Positions 1 to 10,716 of a stretch of DNA of 64,000 nucleotides are shown here, piece by piece. Source of the stretch: Nemophila menziesii (Eukaryota > Streptophyta > Magnoliopsida > Boraginales > Hydrophyllaceae); assembly GCA_029959085.1 (NCBI GenBank), contig JARWIR010000027.1:1984001-2048000 (forward strand), in the 5' to 3' direction. How positions within the stretch are numbered: the stretch's first letter is position 1; every line of letters begins with the position of its first letter. The notes below the pieces were generated by a model. It was not told the DNA's origin, made no database searches, and saw nothing but the letters and a program-made list of their open reading frames with translations. The position numbers were made by a program, and so were the translations under genes.

Positions 1-249
1 CTTCCTTCAAATATATAGTATCATCATTAAGTTGATTAGTTTCACTCCTCAAATTATTATAGTTATCTTTGGAGAGGGTTTTTAATTGTTCATCCCACAG
101 GGTCAAAGCTTTATTTACAGTATTCATAAGGTCTGGTAAGATATTTTTAAAAACATAAGTATTTATTTCCTTCCAAATCTGCCATGCCAAAATACATGTC
201 AATTCAGTTAAAATCTTTCCTTTCCCATATTTTTTTTCCACAAGTTTAA

Positions 250-476
250 TGCCCGTTTGGAAGTGTTTTTTTAGAAGCACTCAAAAATGCTTTTACAATT
301 TTAAAAGTGTTTTAAACCTTAAAAAACACTTTTAGGAGAAGCACCAATTTGGTGCTTCTTAAAAAAAGCACCTAAAGTAATTTTAGATTTCAAATATTTT
401 TTAATAAATTTTCAAAATTTAAAATTTATTAAAAAAGCAATTTTTTACTTTAAAATAAGCACTTCCAAACGGGCCC
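250..476. mobile_element. MITE, Tourist/PIF-Harbinger-like
   Basis: A 227-bp AT-rich element with terminal inverted repeats: GCCCGTTTGGAAGTG at 251 and its complement CACTTCCAAACGGGC ending at 474. The interior is largely palindromic (AGAAGCACC/GGTGCTTCT). TTAA at 246-249 and 477-480 is the target duplication. Removing the element with one duplication restores the LINE reading ...KVIKLVEKK... on the minus strand, which confirms the borders. The 3-4 bp TTA/TAA-type target and the terminus fit PIF/Harbinger MITEs. No coding capacity. Confidence 0.8.
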
Positions 477-1157
477 TTAATCACTTTGGCCATCCAGATA
501 TCTACTTTAGAGTAGTTATGGTTGCCAGTTATTAAACCTAGAAAAGAAGTAAACCAATCTACTCTAGTCCAAGGTCAATTAAAGAGGATATGCTCAATAG
601 TTTCCACTTTATTCTTACATATAGTACAAACTTAGTATCACTACATTTTTTTCATATACAAATTCTCATTAGTAGGTAGCAAATTTTGCATACCTTTCCA
701 AATAAAGTTTCTGTCTTTAGGGGGTTTCAATCTTCCACGCTGTTTTCCATACTTCTGGATCAGTTATATTAGAAGATGAGGAAGATTTAATGTCTCTAAC
801 TGACTCTTTGTTAAGCTTTTCTTGTTTAAGGTGTTGATAAACTATTTCAACCAAGTATATACCATCATTACTCAAGGTCCAGTAAATTGTATCATTAGAA
901 TAAACAAGAGGTATAAAAAATTTAATAATTTTTGTAATAATAGTTTAGTAGGAAGTTTTGTCTAATAACATTGAGATTCCAATTTCTTTTCCCATTATCA
1001 TGAGGTCAAAGACCTTAGATATATTGGGGTTAATTGGTTTTATAGTACCTTCACTTCCATTAATCCATACATCAGTATGAAGATTAATATTAGTACTAGT
1101 ACCTATATGCCATCTTAAGTCTGTATTCATGATATATATGCCAGCTAGTATACTCTT

Positions 1158-2725
1158 TGATGTCTCTCTATTTGTGACTAATTAATCTATGTTGAAGACA
1201 TCATTTTAGGTATATTTAGGAAATTAATATTATATTTGTATTCATATTATGCTATTTTCCTATTTCTTGTCTTGATTTGATGAATTATTATTTTTAGAAC
1301 ATATTTGGTTTAGTTTGCGTATTAATGTGAAGCTTTAAAGATATATGGTAATTAATTAGATGCTAAATCAATTCCAAGAGATAAAGTAAAGAAGATAATG
1401 ATGGAAAATGGAGATAAAGGAAGTAAAAGATAAAATAGGAAAAGAAAAGTTGTCAAGTAAATCTGAATTTCAGCAGCTACATCCGCTATAGTGATCATAA
1501 CATAAAATTGGCTGAGAATTTGGCAAAATAATCTGAAGGAAACGTGTAGAGGTTTCCGATAAATTCGTTTCGATATAAAGTGGACAGAAATCAAAGAAAT
1601 AATGAACAAGTTACGGCCAAAACAAAACAACATCAATTTTTTCCTAGCCTATTTTTTAGGCTACGAATTTGATTTGGAAAAGGAGTCCAATTGCTGGCCT
1701 TCTACTCCAAGAAATCCGAATTAGGGCTTCCTAAACACCTATAAATACACCCTTTAACTATTGTAAACATTTCCTTGCTTATTTCTAAACATTAGCTTTG
1801 TCCTTATCTGAATATTAATCCTTAATCTCAAGCTTATCGTCCGAAGAAGCAAGTTGGCCTGTAGAGGAAGACAAGAAGCAAGAAGTTGGAGAGTGACAAA
1901 CTCCTCTTCTACATCTCTCCTTCTCTATATTTAGGGTAATTAGTAGATTTGTGGTTTCACCATATTTCTAATCTTTTATCATGTAAGTTTTACTCTTAAT
2001 ATATTTGGGTTATTATTTTGTCTTAAATTCCATAATACTATTTGTTAATTTAATTGATTTGAGCTTGGCGTATATTGGTATTGTGTGCTTTGACTTATTG
2101 TTTTCAGCCCTAGATTTGGCCAATCTTGAGGACTAACCTTAGTAATTGAGTTAACACCCGAAAAGGGGATTTAATTATTTCCAACACCACATAATCGTCT
2201 AGTGTGTGGTAGTGATCCTGACGGGCTTGCCTAACTAGATATCCATAAAGGTTTGATTTAACCACCGATCATTACGCAGGGTCGACTTACCCAAATCCCC
2301 TGGTAGTGGAGAGGTTGCTCCTAAGTCCACCCTCACGAGGGTCAGGTTGAATATAGAATCATGGTTAATATATATTGATTAATTCACTCTTAAGGTTAGA
2401 ATAACAACTTAGTAAGATAGGCTCATACTAGTAACCCTAATTTATTTGACTTACATTTATATTTATTTATCTGTATTCTTATTTGTTTATTCATATTAGT
2501 TAATTATTCATCTTATTCCATTTTAATCTAAACATCTAAATTCGTCTACCCTTATTGAATACAAGTAGATCTAATAGATCAAATCCTTGAGAGCGAACTT
2601 TACTTACTAACTAAACTTGCAAACGATCTGTAGTACTTGCAGTGAGTTTCTCGTGGTAGTCAAGAGTATGTCCTTTATTATTATCTTTATTTATCTGTTT
2701 ATTTATCACACCTTTTCCCCCACCA
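1158..2725 (+). mobile_element. Solo LTR, Athila-type Ty3/gypsy
   Basis: A 1568-bp TG...CA unit beginning TGATGTCTC and ending CCCCCACCA, flanked by the 5-bp duplication CTCTT (1153-1157 and 2726-2730). It resembles the 1562-bp LTRs at 31767 and 50463 in length, terminal sequences, the inverted repeat over its first 46 nt, and the CTGACGGG-type motifs in its second half. No internal region is present, so this is a solo LTR left by LTR-LTR recombination. It sits in the LINE relic between the codons for WRWKS and ILAGIY. Confidence 0.9.
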
Positions 2726-2907
2726 CTCTTCCATCTCCAGGAGGGGTTGTTACCTGGTTTAGCTTCATTAAAAGAGAAATTAGGGAAGTATCTGCCCTTA
2801 AGAATTTTAAAAAGCACCCTAAACACAAACCATCACAAACACCTAAAACACACAATGCTCCTCCTTCTCTCTACTTTCTATCTAGGGTTTGTAGATTTTT
2901 GGAGTTG

Positions 2908-3026
2908 TTTGACTAGGCTTTGACTTCTGTTGACTTCCGTTGACCATAATCTCTTACCGATGACTCTCCAAGTCCATGGCCAGAGTTTGACTGGACTTTG
3001 ACTGGAGGTTGACCGTGGGGTTGACC
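2908..3026 (+). promoter_or_regulatory. W-box-rich cluster
   Basis: Eight TTGAC cores, each followed by C or T (the WRKY W-box consensus TTGAC[C/T]), fall within about 120 bp. They include TTTGACT, GTTGACC and GGTTGACC. The cluster lies about 500 bp upstream of the LINE ORF1 start at 3536 and may be part of that LINE's 5' leader or promoter. The motif density is seen directly; the regulatory role is inference. The rest of 2831-3535 holds no other recognisable feature. Confidence 0.35.
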
Positions 3027-3535
3027 GGAAAATTGAATTGCTCTTCTTCTTATCTTTCATTTTTGTTTTAATTGAAAAATTAATTGGTATTAATTGAAGA
3101 ATTATTCAATTCGGAATTAATTGATATTACTGCTTAGTGGAAAGGTGAGGTGGAGCTTTTGTTAAGCTTTTGTCGGCCATTACTAGAAGTGTAAACGCAC
3201 GCGCTGAAGAGATTGGGAGTTGGGATTCGCTGACTTGGACCGCACTGAAAACGGAGAGGATTTGCTTCATTGATTAAGTAATCATTGGGATAAATTCTGA
3301 TACAATCAACCTTTTTTCTGTGAAAATCAATATCGAAATCTGAAAACTATACCAGAATCGATGCTGAGTATTTTTGCAATTTCTCGCTCAATACTTAACC
3401 AATTTAAGTGATTCTTTTTGTGTTGGATTTCTTATTGCCATATCACTGAGACGGGCCTTTCCATACTTTTGCATTCCGGATTCCCATATATTGATCCTGC
3501 ACCTATGGCGCCTCGGAAGAAGACATGAAACAAGA

Positions 3536-5494
3536 ATGTCAAAGGAAAGCACTGACAGCAATGAAAGTATTGTGAATTATGTTCCAGTTACACCATTTAT
3601 CAAGGTAAGCAACAATTTCTCTGCCTCCAAGCGTGATGCTGGGAAAAGCTTAATGGCAAACATCATGGGGGAGGGAAATGAATCTGATGCTAGTGCAAAG
3701 GATAGTAAGATTTGGAGTGATGGAAAGGTGTTCGATAAAAGTACTAAGAGGAAGACTGAGGTGGAAACAGTAGTTTTGATGGACCAGAGCATAGCTGACT
3801 ATAGTGGATGTACCAAGTTTGATCCTGCTACTAAGTGTACAGTAGTAGAGGGCAATTGGCCGAGATGGGGCCTTTCTGAGGGTGAGGCTCTGAAGGCTCT
3901 CAAGAGATCAAGTCTTGCTATAAGCCACAAAGAGAGTAACTTTACTAATATGACAAGAGAAACTCCTCTACCTGATGAAAGTGCTCTCTTGGGAGAGGCT
4001 AATGCTCTGAATAAGGATGATGAGATAAAGAAAGTTGAAAATAGTAATGAAATTAAGGGTGTTTGGACTAAATTGTTCAATAAATGTGTTGATCAAGATC
4101 TTAAACTCAAGTATTTCCCTCCTGGATTTGTTGATAAGGAGCTCATAGTGAAGCCTCCAAGAAACATTGTTAAGGATGGAGTAAAAGTATGGAATAATTG
4201 TCTAGTTGGTCAATTCTTTGGTGAGGCTTCTGCTTATCATATGGTTAGGAGTATGGTTTTTGTGCAATTGAAGAACAGTAGTCCTATTGAGATAAAATCC
4301 ATTGATATGGATGTTTACCTCTTCAAGTTTCAGAATGAGCAAGCTTGTAACAAAATTCTTGAGCAAGTTTGGCATGTTGGTGGAAGAATCATGATACTAA
4401 GAAAATGGGAATCAAATACGACGTTTGAGAAACTAAACATGACCAAAGTCCCTCTTTGGGCTAAATTGAGGAAAGTTCCATTGCAATTATGGACTAATGA
4501 TGGTTTGAGTTATATATGTAGTGCTCTTGGAATACCAATTCAGATTGATCCTATAACAAAGTCAAGAAACAGATTGAGCTTTGCTAGAGCTTGTGTTGAG
4601 GTTGATATGACAAAAGAGCTTGTTAAGAAGCTGAAAGTTGGTCTTGAAGAGGATTGAATTCATGAGGTAGATGTGTAATATGAGTGGCTTCCTCCAAGAT
4701 GTTCAAGTTGTAAGGTACTTGGGTATAATGCTACAAATTGTGACAAAGTCAAGAAGGAAATTGTTAAAGAGAAACCAAAGCCTCAATCAACCTAATGTTT
4801 AGAGAAAGAATGATGAATGGAGAGTTGTGCAAAAAAGATAGAAGTACAATGAAGTTCATAGTCCTAAAGATAGTAACACAATGAAAACTCCAATAAGAAA
4901 TATGTTAAGTACTACTGCTAAAGATAGAAGAGAATCTCCTAATACACTAAAGAGTAGTACCCAAAATTCTAACCTCTTTGTTGGTAGATTGAGTAATTCT
5001 TTTTGTTCTTTAAACAAGGCAGTTGAAAACCTTGAGGATGCTCTAAACTTGTTATGGAAGTACCCATAGGGAAGGAAAACCCCCTAACCCTAATGATTGT
5101 TAGCTCTTGGAATGTTAGAGGTTTAAATTTGAGCCTCAAATAGAAAGAAGTTGTTAATGTTATCCAAGATAAAAGAGTTGATCTTGTTGGATTTTTTAGA
5201 AACTAAAATGACTATACAAAGCTACAATAAGTTCAATACTACTTATCTTACAAATTGGGATCCATTACTAATCATGATAAAGATATTAGAGGCAGGATTT
5301 GTATAAAGTGGAATAGGAATAATATCGAGGTGAATTTTATTTATTCTACTAGTCAAGCTATGCTCCTTGAGGTACATGATATACATAACAAGAAAACTTT
5401 CAATTGTATTATGATATATGCTGAAAATGATGATGACAAAAGGCTCAATCTATGGAATACTCTCATTGATTGGATGGTTAACATTGATTCCTAA
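3536..5494 (+). pseudogene. LINE 5' half: ORF1 (DUF4283) and start of endonuclease
   Basis: An open frame runs to 4657. The first sensible ATG is 3536 (MSKESTDSNES). The protein has the plant LINE ORF1 DUF4283 domain (VWNNCLVGQFF ... RIMILRKWE ... VPLWAKLRKVPLQLW), closely resembling the intact ORF1 at 9397. A stop at 4655 precedes the zinc knuckle (CSSCK...CDK), which is readable in a shifted frame near 4697-4745. From about 5095 the ORF2 endonuclease start (SWNVRGLN) appears with stops and frameshifts, reaching the GRICIKWN segment and ending near 5494. RT and everything after it are missing, so this is a dead, 3'-truncated copy. Confidence 0.8.
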
Positions 5495-5511
5495 TAAACT
5501 TCAAGTTACAG

Positions 5512-6060
5512 TTAACCAAGCTCAATAGGATTAAAGTCTCTAGCTAGCAAATTAGCTAATTGGGAAGGAGGTTGGCAACTCCAAATGCTAAACAAATAGC
5601 GTTTAACCTTTTGTTTAGCCACCCAATCAGCACACAAGTTTTTGGATCTCCTTGCAAAAGAGATTTTAAGTTTATACAAAAATTTACACCTAATAATGTT
5701 TTTAACTAACAATTTAGTATTACAAAAGATCTTCTCTCCTTTCTTTATTTGGTTAATAAGGTAAAGGTAATCATTTTCTATTTCCAAACCAGTAGGGTAC
5801 TTGGAGACAAGATCACAAGCTCCTAGCAGACCTCTTGCTTCAGCTTCAATAGGGAGAGTTGACCACCATCTTTTGCGCAAAACCATCTCCACCAAGCTTC
5901 CTGATGAATTCCTAACAATACAAGCAAAGGCAGCTTGGTAGTTGCATAATCAAATGAGGCATCACAATTGATTTTATAGTATCCAAGTTGAGGAGGTGTC
6001 CAACCCCTATTCCTGTTATCACTCAGGTTATCAGCTCGAGTTGAATTTGTAGTACTACAA
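5512..6060 (-). pseudogene. LINE RNase H-like (RVT_3) tail relic
   Basis: The minus strand reads GWTPPQLGYYKINCDASFD near 6010-5950 and, after a frameshift, EAEARGLLGACDL ... NLCADWVAKQ ... QLANLLARDF, ending at a stop at 5512. This is the plant RNase H-like domain found at the C-terminus of LINE ORF2 and as free copies. It is related to the copy at 27989-28528 (QLVKLLRNDY at the same place). The frameshift near 5895 makes it a pseudogene. It lies tail to tail with the LINE at 3536-5494. Confidence 0.7.
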
Positions 6061-6734
6061 GTTTCTGAAGGTAAACCAAGTAATAATAAGAAGACTATAT
6101 ATCGTTAATTTATTTATTTTCTTGATCAACTTAACGATTTATTGCCAACTAATTTACGACACGTCATGGGTAGTATAATTTTCAGTGATATATATCATTA
6201 CTCTTCTATAATACACTTTATGATACATTACTATCGTGTCATACGGTATGAATCATATAATTTTATGAACTATGATACCCAATATAGAAAAGTGAAAAGG
6301 GCAAAAGGAAAAGCGAGGGATTAAGGATAAAACCCACACTTTAGGAGATCTCATGGATTCAACACCATCAAGAAAATGCCTCACCACATGTTCACAATTC
6401 ACTCAAAATCATCACAGTAACAAACACACATATTGTCACCAACTAAAAGCAAAAAGAAACACCAAACATGGAGACAATTACACAAATATAGCAAAAGTCT
6501 AGCGTAAAAACTACAGCTAACAAAAACAGGGTCAATAAAATTTTCACTATCTTGTAAACAATGTAGCCTGAAAATCCGTCTTCCACAAAATCTCATCGAA
6601 ATCATACACAGAAAAATACATAAAGAAAAGACAAAAGCTTCTGTTTCAACTTTCAACAAGACACAGCTTGTTCATGCACGCTATAAAATGCACTCAACTT
6701 AGATATCCCAAGCGCTTCTCCAAAAAGAGATGCC
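6061..6734. other. No recognisable feature
   Basis: AT-rich DNA between the RNase H relic and the MiaB pseudogene. Open frames here are short with no family resemblance. The part from about 6330 could be the 3' flank of the MiaB relic. Confidence 0.4.
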
Positions 6735-7690
6735 CTAGTTGATTTCAAAATCCCCTATTTTCGCATTCCGTTTCCCATTATTATCAACTTTATCAATAAT
6801 CGGTAAATTCTCAAAAATTACCCTATGACCCCTATCACTTTTACCAATAAGTTCTGTATCAGGTGCTCTCTTATTCGGCCCTTCAACAAGCACAAATTGA
6901 GTACTCCCAATTTGTATATCAAAACACTTCCCCGTACTTTCACGAAACACCTCAATAAGTTCCGATAATCTCCTCTGTTTCACATCTTCCGGAACATCAT
7001 CTTCATGTGTTTTCTCTCGCATACTATACGCAAACATGTACGCCATGTCATACCCAACAGCTTTTACTAAACTTAACGTGTCTTCATGATCCTCCTCTGT
7101 TTCCCCACAAAAACCTGTAAAATGCATAATATAAGGACACCTATATGCAATTAACGAATAAATAAATAAATCTTACCACATATGAAATCACTGCTTATTC
7201 AAATCTCGGGAATAATATTTCTAATCTTTTCCACAAGCTCTAAATATGCTTCTCGAGTATACCCTCGTCTCATCTTTTCCAAAACGATGCTACTTCCTGA
7301 TTGTGCAGGTAAATGCATGAATGCTACTACAAATATTGTATCCTTCTTTTTGACCATAGTCAACTTCTTCTAATAAACGAGGCAAGTCATCCTTTAATCT
7401 CTCGGCCATACAACCGAGAACAACTACTTTTGGAGGGTGCCACTAGTAACATTGCTTTTCCAGTTTCGTTTAAGAAACCAAAAGTAATTATACTTTTTGT
7501 TCTGCATTGTCTCTTATAGCACAAGTGTTTATGAATATTATCTCTGCATTTTCAGGAATTGGTACTGTTTTCGCTATATCCTTCTTTTTTCATTATAGAT
7601 AACACTATTTCCATGTCGTTCACATTCATTTGACACCCGTATGTTTCGTGATATATCCGACCCTTTAATGGAGCTTCGGAAACTAGATTA
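6735..7690 (-). pseudogene. CDK5RAP1: MiaB/CDK5RAP1-like tRNA methylthiotransferase, broken
   Basis: Relic of the plant CDK5RAP1-type radical-SAM enzyme that methylthiolates i6A in tRNA. The minus strand shows the N-terminal cluster-binding start [19 protein letters not shown] (about 7665-7610), then YFWFLKRNWKSN and [15 protein letters not shown], then a jump to [10 protein letters not shown] (about 7320). The intervening radical-SAM core with its CxxxCxxC cysteines is missing. The C-terminal part is good: [31 protein letters not shown], and a TRAM-like stretch ([12 protein letters not shown]), stop at 6735. An intron with correct GT/AG splits the codons between DFIC and GFCGE (about 7118-7178), so this is a decayed genomic copy, not a retrocopy. 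Frameshifts occur in the N-terminal half. Confidence 0.85.
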
Positions 7691-7990
7691 AGAAATTAAA
7701 TCATATAAATTAGTTGTGTAAAATAAGATCAATAATTAATTAAATATACTCCTGGTTTTACAGTAATCAACACAAAACATGCTTATCTTCTGCACAAAAT
7801 AAAATGTACCAATTTAACGACTTAACTGAATTGGGCATCGGAGAAAAATTCAAACCAAGTAATGACGATAGAATATTACAAATTCCGAAAAATAATTGAA
7901 AATTCAGAAAAATATTACAAAGAAGCGTAAAGCTTTAGTACAGGACAGGAGGCAAACAGAAAGAAAGTTGCAAAAAGGGTAGAAAGAAAG

Positions 7991-8095
7991 ATGGCTTCTG
8001 TTGCAAGGGAAAGAGCATGGGCTGAAAGATTAGTGGAGCTACAACGTCTTGAGGAAGAGAAGAAGAAAAAAAATGCATCCATGGCTAAAAGTTGA
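7991..8095 (+). CDS. Small open frame, 34 codons
   Basis: ATG at 7991, TGA at 8093. It starts MASVARERAWAERL and continues with a Glu/Lys-rich stretch that could form a helix. I do not recognise it. It might be the first exon of a larger gene or a gene fragment; no splice donor or downstream exon is obvious. The DNA on either side (7691-7990 and 8096-8278) shows nothing else I can name. Confidence 0.25.
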   Translation: MASVARERAWAERLVELQRLEEEKKKKNASMAKS

Positions 8096-8278
8096 ATGTA
8101 GCTTCCATTTCTATTTCATATATGAATAAGTTTACAACTGCTTTTGGAGGATCATGTATGAGATGTGAGCTGGAAAAGACTCAAAATACGATCCTCCATT
8201 AAAAGTGGTTCCTCAATATTTATTTTTTGTGTGATGCTTTGTTTAAGGAAAGCTTGTTAAAAGCTTACATCTGTTGAA

Positions 8279-9085
8279 TCATATCAAGTAGCTTAGGATG
8301 TTTAAATATGATTTCAAAAGTAGTTGCATCCACTGAGAAACCACTGTTTCAATTGCTTCTTCATAAACCCTTGGATAATAACATTGTAGGTCACACAAAC
8401 CATTTTTCTTCATACTTGAAACCCACTCGTTTGCATCTTTAAACAGTCCTTTGCGACAAAATCCACCTATCATGATGTTATGAGTATATATATTAGGCTG
8501 CAAACCTTTCGATGGTAGCTTGTAAAAAATGTCCAATGCAGCATCAAGTCCATGAATGATTGTGCTATATATCACAATGTTAGGAGTTATATTACTACTT
8601 TCCATGGAGTCTAATAAAGACATAGCCTCGGTAAGACGTCCATTATTGCACAATCCATTTAACATTATTCCATATGTACGTGAATAAATCCTGTGCAATG
8701 ACACATCTACCCTTCTGAAACAACCCTTGTATCACACTGTTGTATGTAACAGTATCAGGAAGGAATATCTTGAAAAAGTTGAAAAGCCTTATCAACCCAC
8801 CCTTTCTTCACCAAACCATTGATTCCTCTAGCTACCATGGTACTTAATACCCCCTCAGCTTCCTCAATTTCACCCCTTAAGCAATAAGCATCTAGCAATG
8901 ACCTCTTTCTATCATGATCTCTATGAATCTTTTGGCATCTTCAACTAAGCCTTCCTTTCCATGTGAATCAACTAATATACTAAATGTATGTACATTTGGA
9001 ACAACTTTAGAATCCAACATCTCAATCAACAACATGTAAGCCTCTTCCTTCCTTTCAAAATTACAGAATCCATGGATCAACTAAG
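8279..9085 (-). pseudogene. Rf-like PPR gene relic, distal part
   Basis: Minus-strand P-class pentatricopeptide repeats of the Restorer-of-fertility-like type: LIHGFCNFERKEEAYMLLIE, VVPNVHTFSILVDSHGKEG, then (frameshifted) ARGINGLVKKGWVDKAF, TYGIMLNGLCNNGRLTEAM, NITPNIVIYSTIIHGL, LQPNIYTHNIMIGGFCRKG. Such proteins bind organellar RNA. Several frameshifts and stops separate the repeats, so the gene is dead. The proximal part continues at 14567 on the far side of the LINE inserted at 9102-14550. Confidence 0.85.
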
Positions 9086-9396
9086 AATAAGTGATAACAT
9101 CAACTAAGAGTAAAAGGATACAAGCTTACCTAGCACGAACAAAAGTTCTCTCTCATGCGAAAGTTCTCTCTAGAGTCAGTTACAATCTAGGTGCACGTTA
9201 GCTTTGCTAACGTGTACCCAATAGTCATAAACGTTTAATTTTCAGTCAAATAAACCAAAAAATACAAAAAAATCCTAGATTTAGCTTAGTTCTTCTCATA
9301 TACTCTGTTTTTCTTCTTGGTCTTCTTCATTCGCTTCTTCTTTTCCCTTCTTCTTTCCCCAATCTCTAAGCTATATCCTTCTGAATAGCTTAGATC

Positions 9397-10716
9397 ATGG
9401 CTCGAGGAAGAGTTACTAGGGCACAACAAGTAGATCTGAAAGAGCAAAAGCAAAGTGTTAGCTCGAGATCTGGTATTTTCCAAAGTCCTACTACTATTAA
9501 TAATAAAAATAGTGGGATGAAGAGCATACCATCTAGTAGTGGGGTCAGATCTGTACAACTACCCAGATCTGCAAATCCAACCAGTCAAATTGGGCAAAAA
9601 GTGCCTAACAAAGGGGATTTCCCGTCTCTTCCTTCATCTATGGGTAAAACCATAGAATCTGTGTCTATTGAGGAGTCAGAACAATGTCATCATCCTCCCC
9701 CTCAAGTTTTAGAAACAATTAGAACTCCAGAACCTAGGGCAATGGCCATAACAGCTTCACCATCTAAATCCTGGAGTTCAATGTTTGATGGGTCTATTAA
9801 AGAGCAACATAAGCTTGATTTTGTCATACCAACTAAAGTAAATGGCAGAATTAGGGTTGTTCCTTCACCAAAAATTATAGAAAATGGTTGTAAACAGTGG
9901 ATAAATTGTTTAGTGGGACAATTTCTCGAGAGACCTCAGCCTTTCCACATGGTGAAAAACATGGTTAACACACAGTGGAAGGAGTTTGGTAAGATCATAA
10001 TAAGTACATCTGAGCAAGGTTTGTATACCTTTAAATTTGAAACAGAGGAGGCATGCTCAAAAGTCTTAGGAGAGCTATGGCATGTCAATAATAGGCCATT
10101 ACTCCTCAGAAAATGGGCTCCCAATACACATTTTGAAAAATTCAAATTAGACAAGGTACCTGTTTGGGTAAAACTGAGGAAAGTTCCAGGTGAACTTTGG
10201 AATAAAGAGGGACTAAGTGTAGTGGCTAGTGCCCTTGGTAAACCAATTCAGATGGATGAAATCACAGCCTCACAAACAAGATTAAGCTATGCGAGAGTTT
10301 GTGTTGAAATGGATTTGAATCAAGAGCTTATAGAAGACTTTGATTTGGATATGGGACAAGATAAGATTGACACTGTGTTGGTGGAATACACATGGAAACC
10401 AGTCCTGTGTAAAAAATGTAAAATGTTAGGACATTCAGAGACTACTTGTAGGAATACCAAAGAAGTATGGGTTCCTAAGAAAGTAATTGAACCAGCAAAA
10501 GATATAGATCCAGTTCAAAGTGAACCAAAATGGACTACTGTAGTAGCAAGGAGAACAAACTCACCAAATCAACAGAATAATATTGCTTCTACAAGTACCA
10601 ACAACAGTTTTGGGATACTTCATCAGGATAACATTAGTGATGCAGTGGATATGTTAATCAATGATGAAACAGAGGGGGTGGCTAAAAAACCTCCAGACCC
10701 TCCATCAAATCAATGA
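9397..10716 (+). CDS. LINE ORF1: DUF4283 and zinc-knuckle RNA-binding protein
   Basis: 439 aa, starting MARGRVTRAQQ. A low-complexity Ser/Pro/Gln N-terminus is followed by a DUF4283 domain (about residues 140-310: WINCLVGQFL, RPLLLRKWAPN, VPVWVKLRKVPGELW) and a CCHC zinc knuckle CKKCKMLGHSETTC near residue 334. It is the probable nucleic-acid-binding partner of ORF2 in the LINE RNP. The stop overlaps the ORF2 start in ATGA (10713-10716). The relic at 3536 encodes a close relative. DUF4283 proteins are commonly tied to plant LINEs; the packaging role is inferred. Confidence 0.93.
   Translation: MARGRVTRAQQVDLKEQKQSVSSRSGIFQSPTTINNKNSGMKSIPSSSGVRSVQLPRSANPTSQIGQKVPNKGDFPSLPSSMGKTIESVSIEESEQCHHPPPQVLETIRTPEPRAMAITASPSKSWSSMFDGSIKEQHKLDFVIPTKVNGRIRVVPSPKIIENGCKQWINCLVGQFLERPQPFHMVKNMVNTQWKEFGKIIISTSEQGLYTFKFETEEACSKVLGELWHVNNRPLLLRKWAPNTHFEKFKLDKVPVWVKLRKVPGELWNKEGLSVVASALGKPIQMDEITASQTRLSYARVCVEMDLNQELIEDFDLDMGQDKIDTVLVEYTWKPVLCKKCKMLGHSETTCRNTKEVWVPKKVIEPAKDIDPVQSEPKWTTVVARRTNSPNQQNNIASTSTNNSFGILHQDNISDAVDMLINDETEGVAKKPPDPPSNQ

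Larger units (their letters stand above)
1..2830 (-). mobile_element. L1-type LINE relic, ORF2 3' part
   Basis: Minus-strand remains of the distal part of a plant LINE ORF2. Residues like those just after the RT domain (FKILKGRYFPN, then NPSWRW) lie at about 2830-2735 and continue at 1157-945 with WHIGTSTNINLHTDVW, typical of this part of plant LINE ORF2. A zf-RVT finger (CTICKNKVETIEH) is readable at about 630-560, followed by RNase H-like sequence to position 1. Stops and frameshifts make it dead. A solo LTR (1158-2725) and a MITE (250-476) interrupt it, and reading resumes across both. The element continues past the left edge. What lies upstream of 2830 is not recognisably LINE. Confidence 0.8.
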
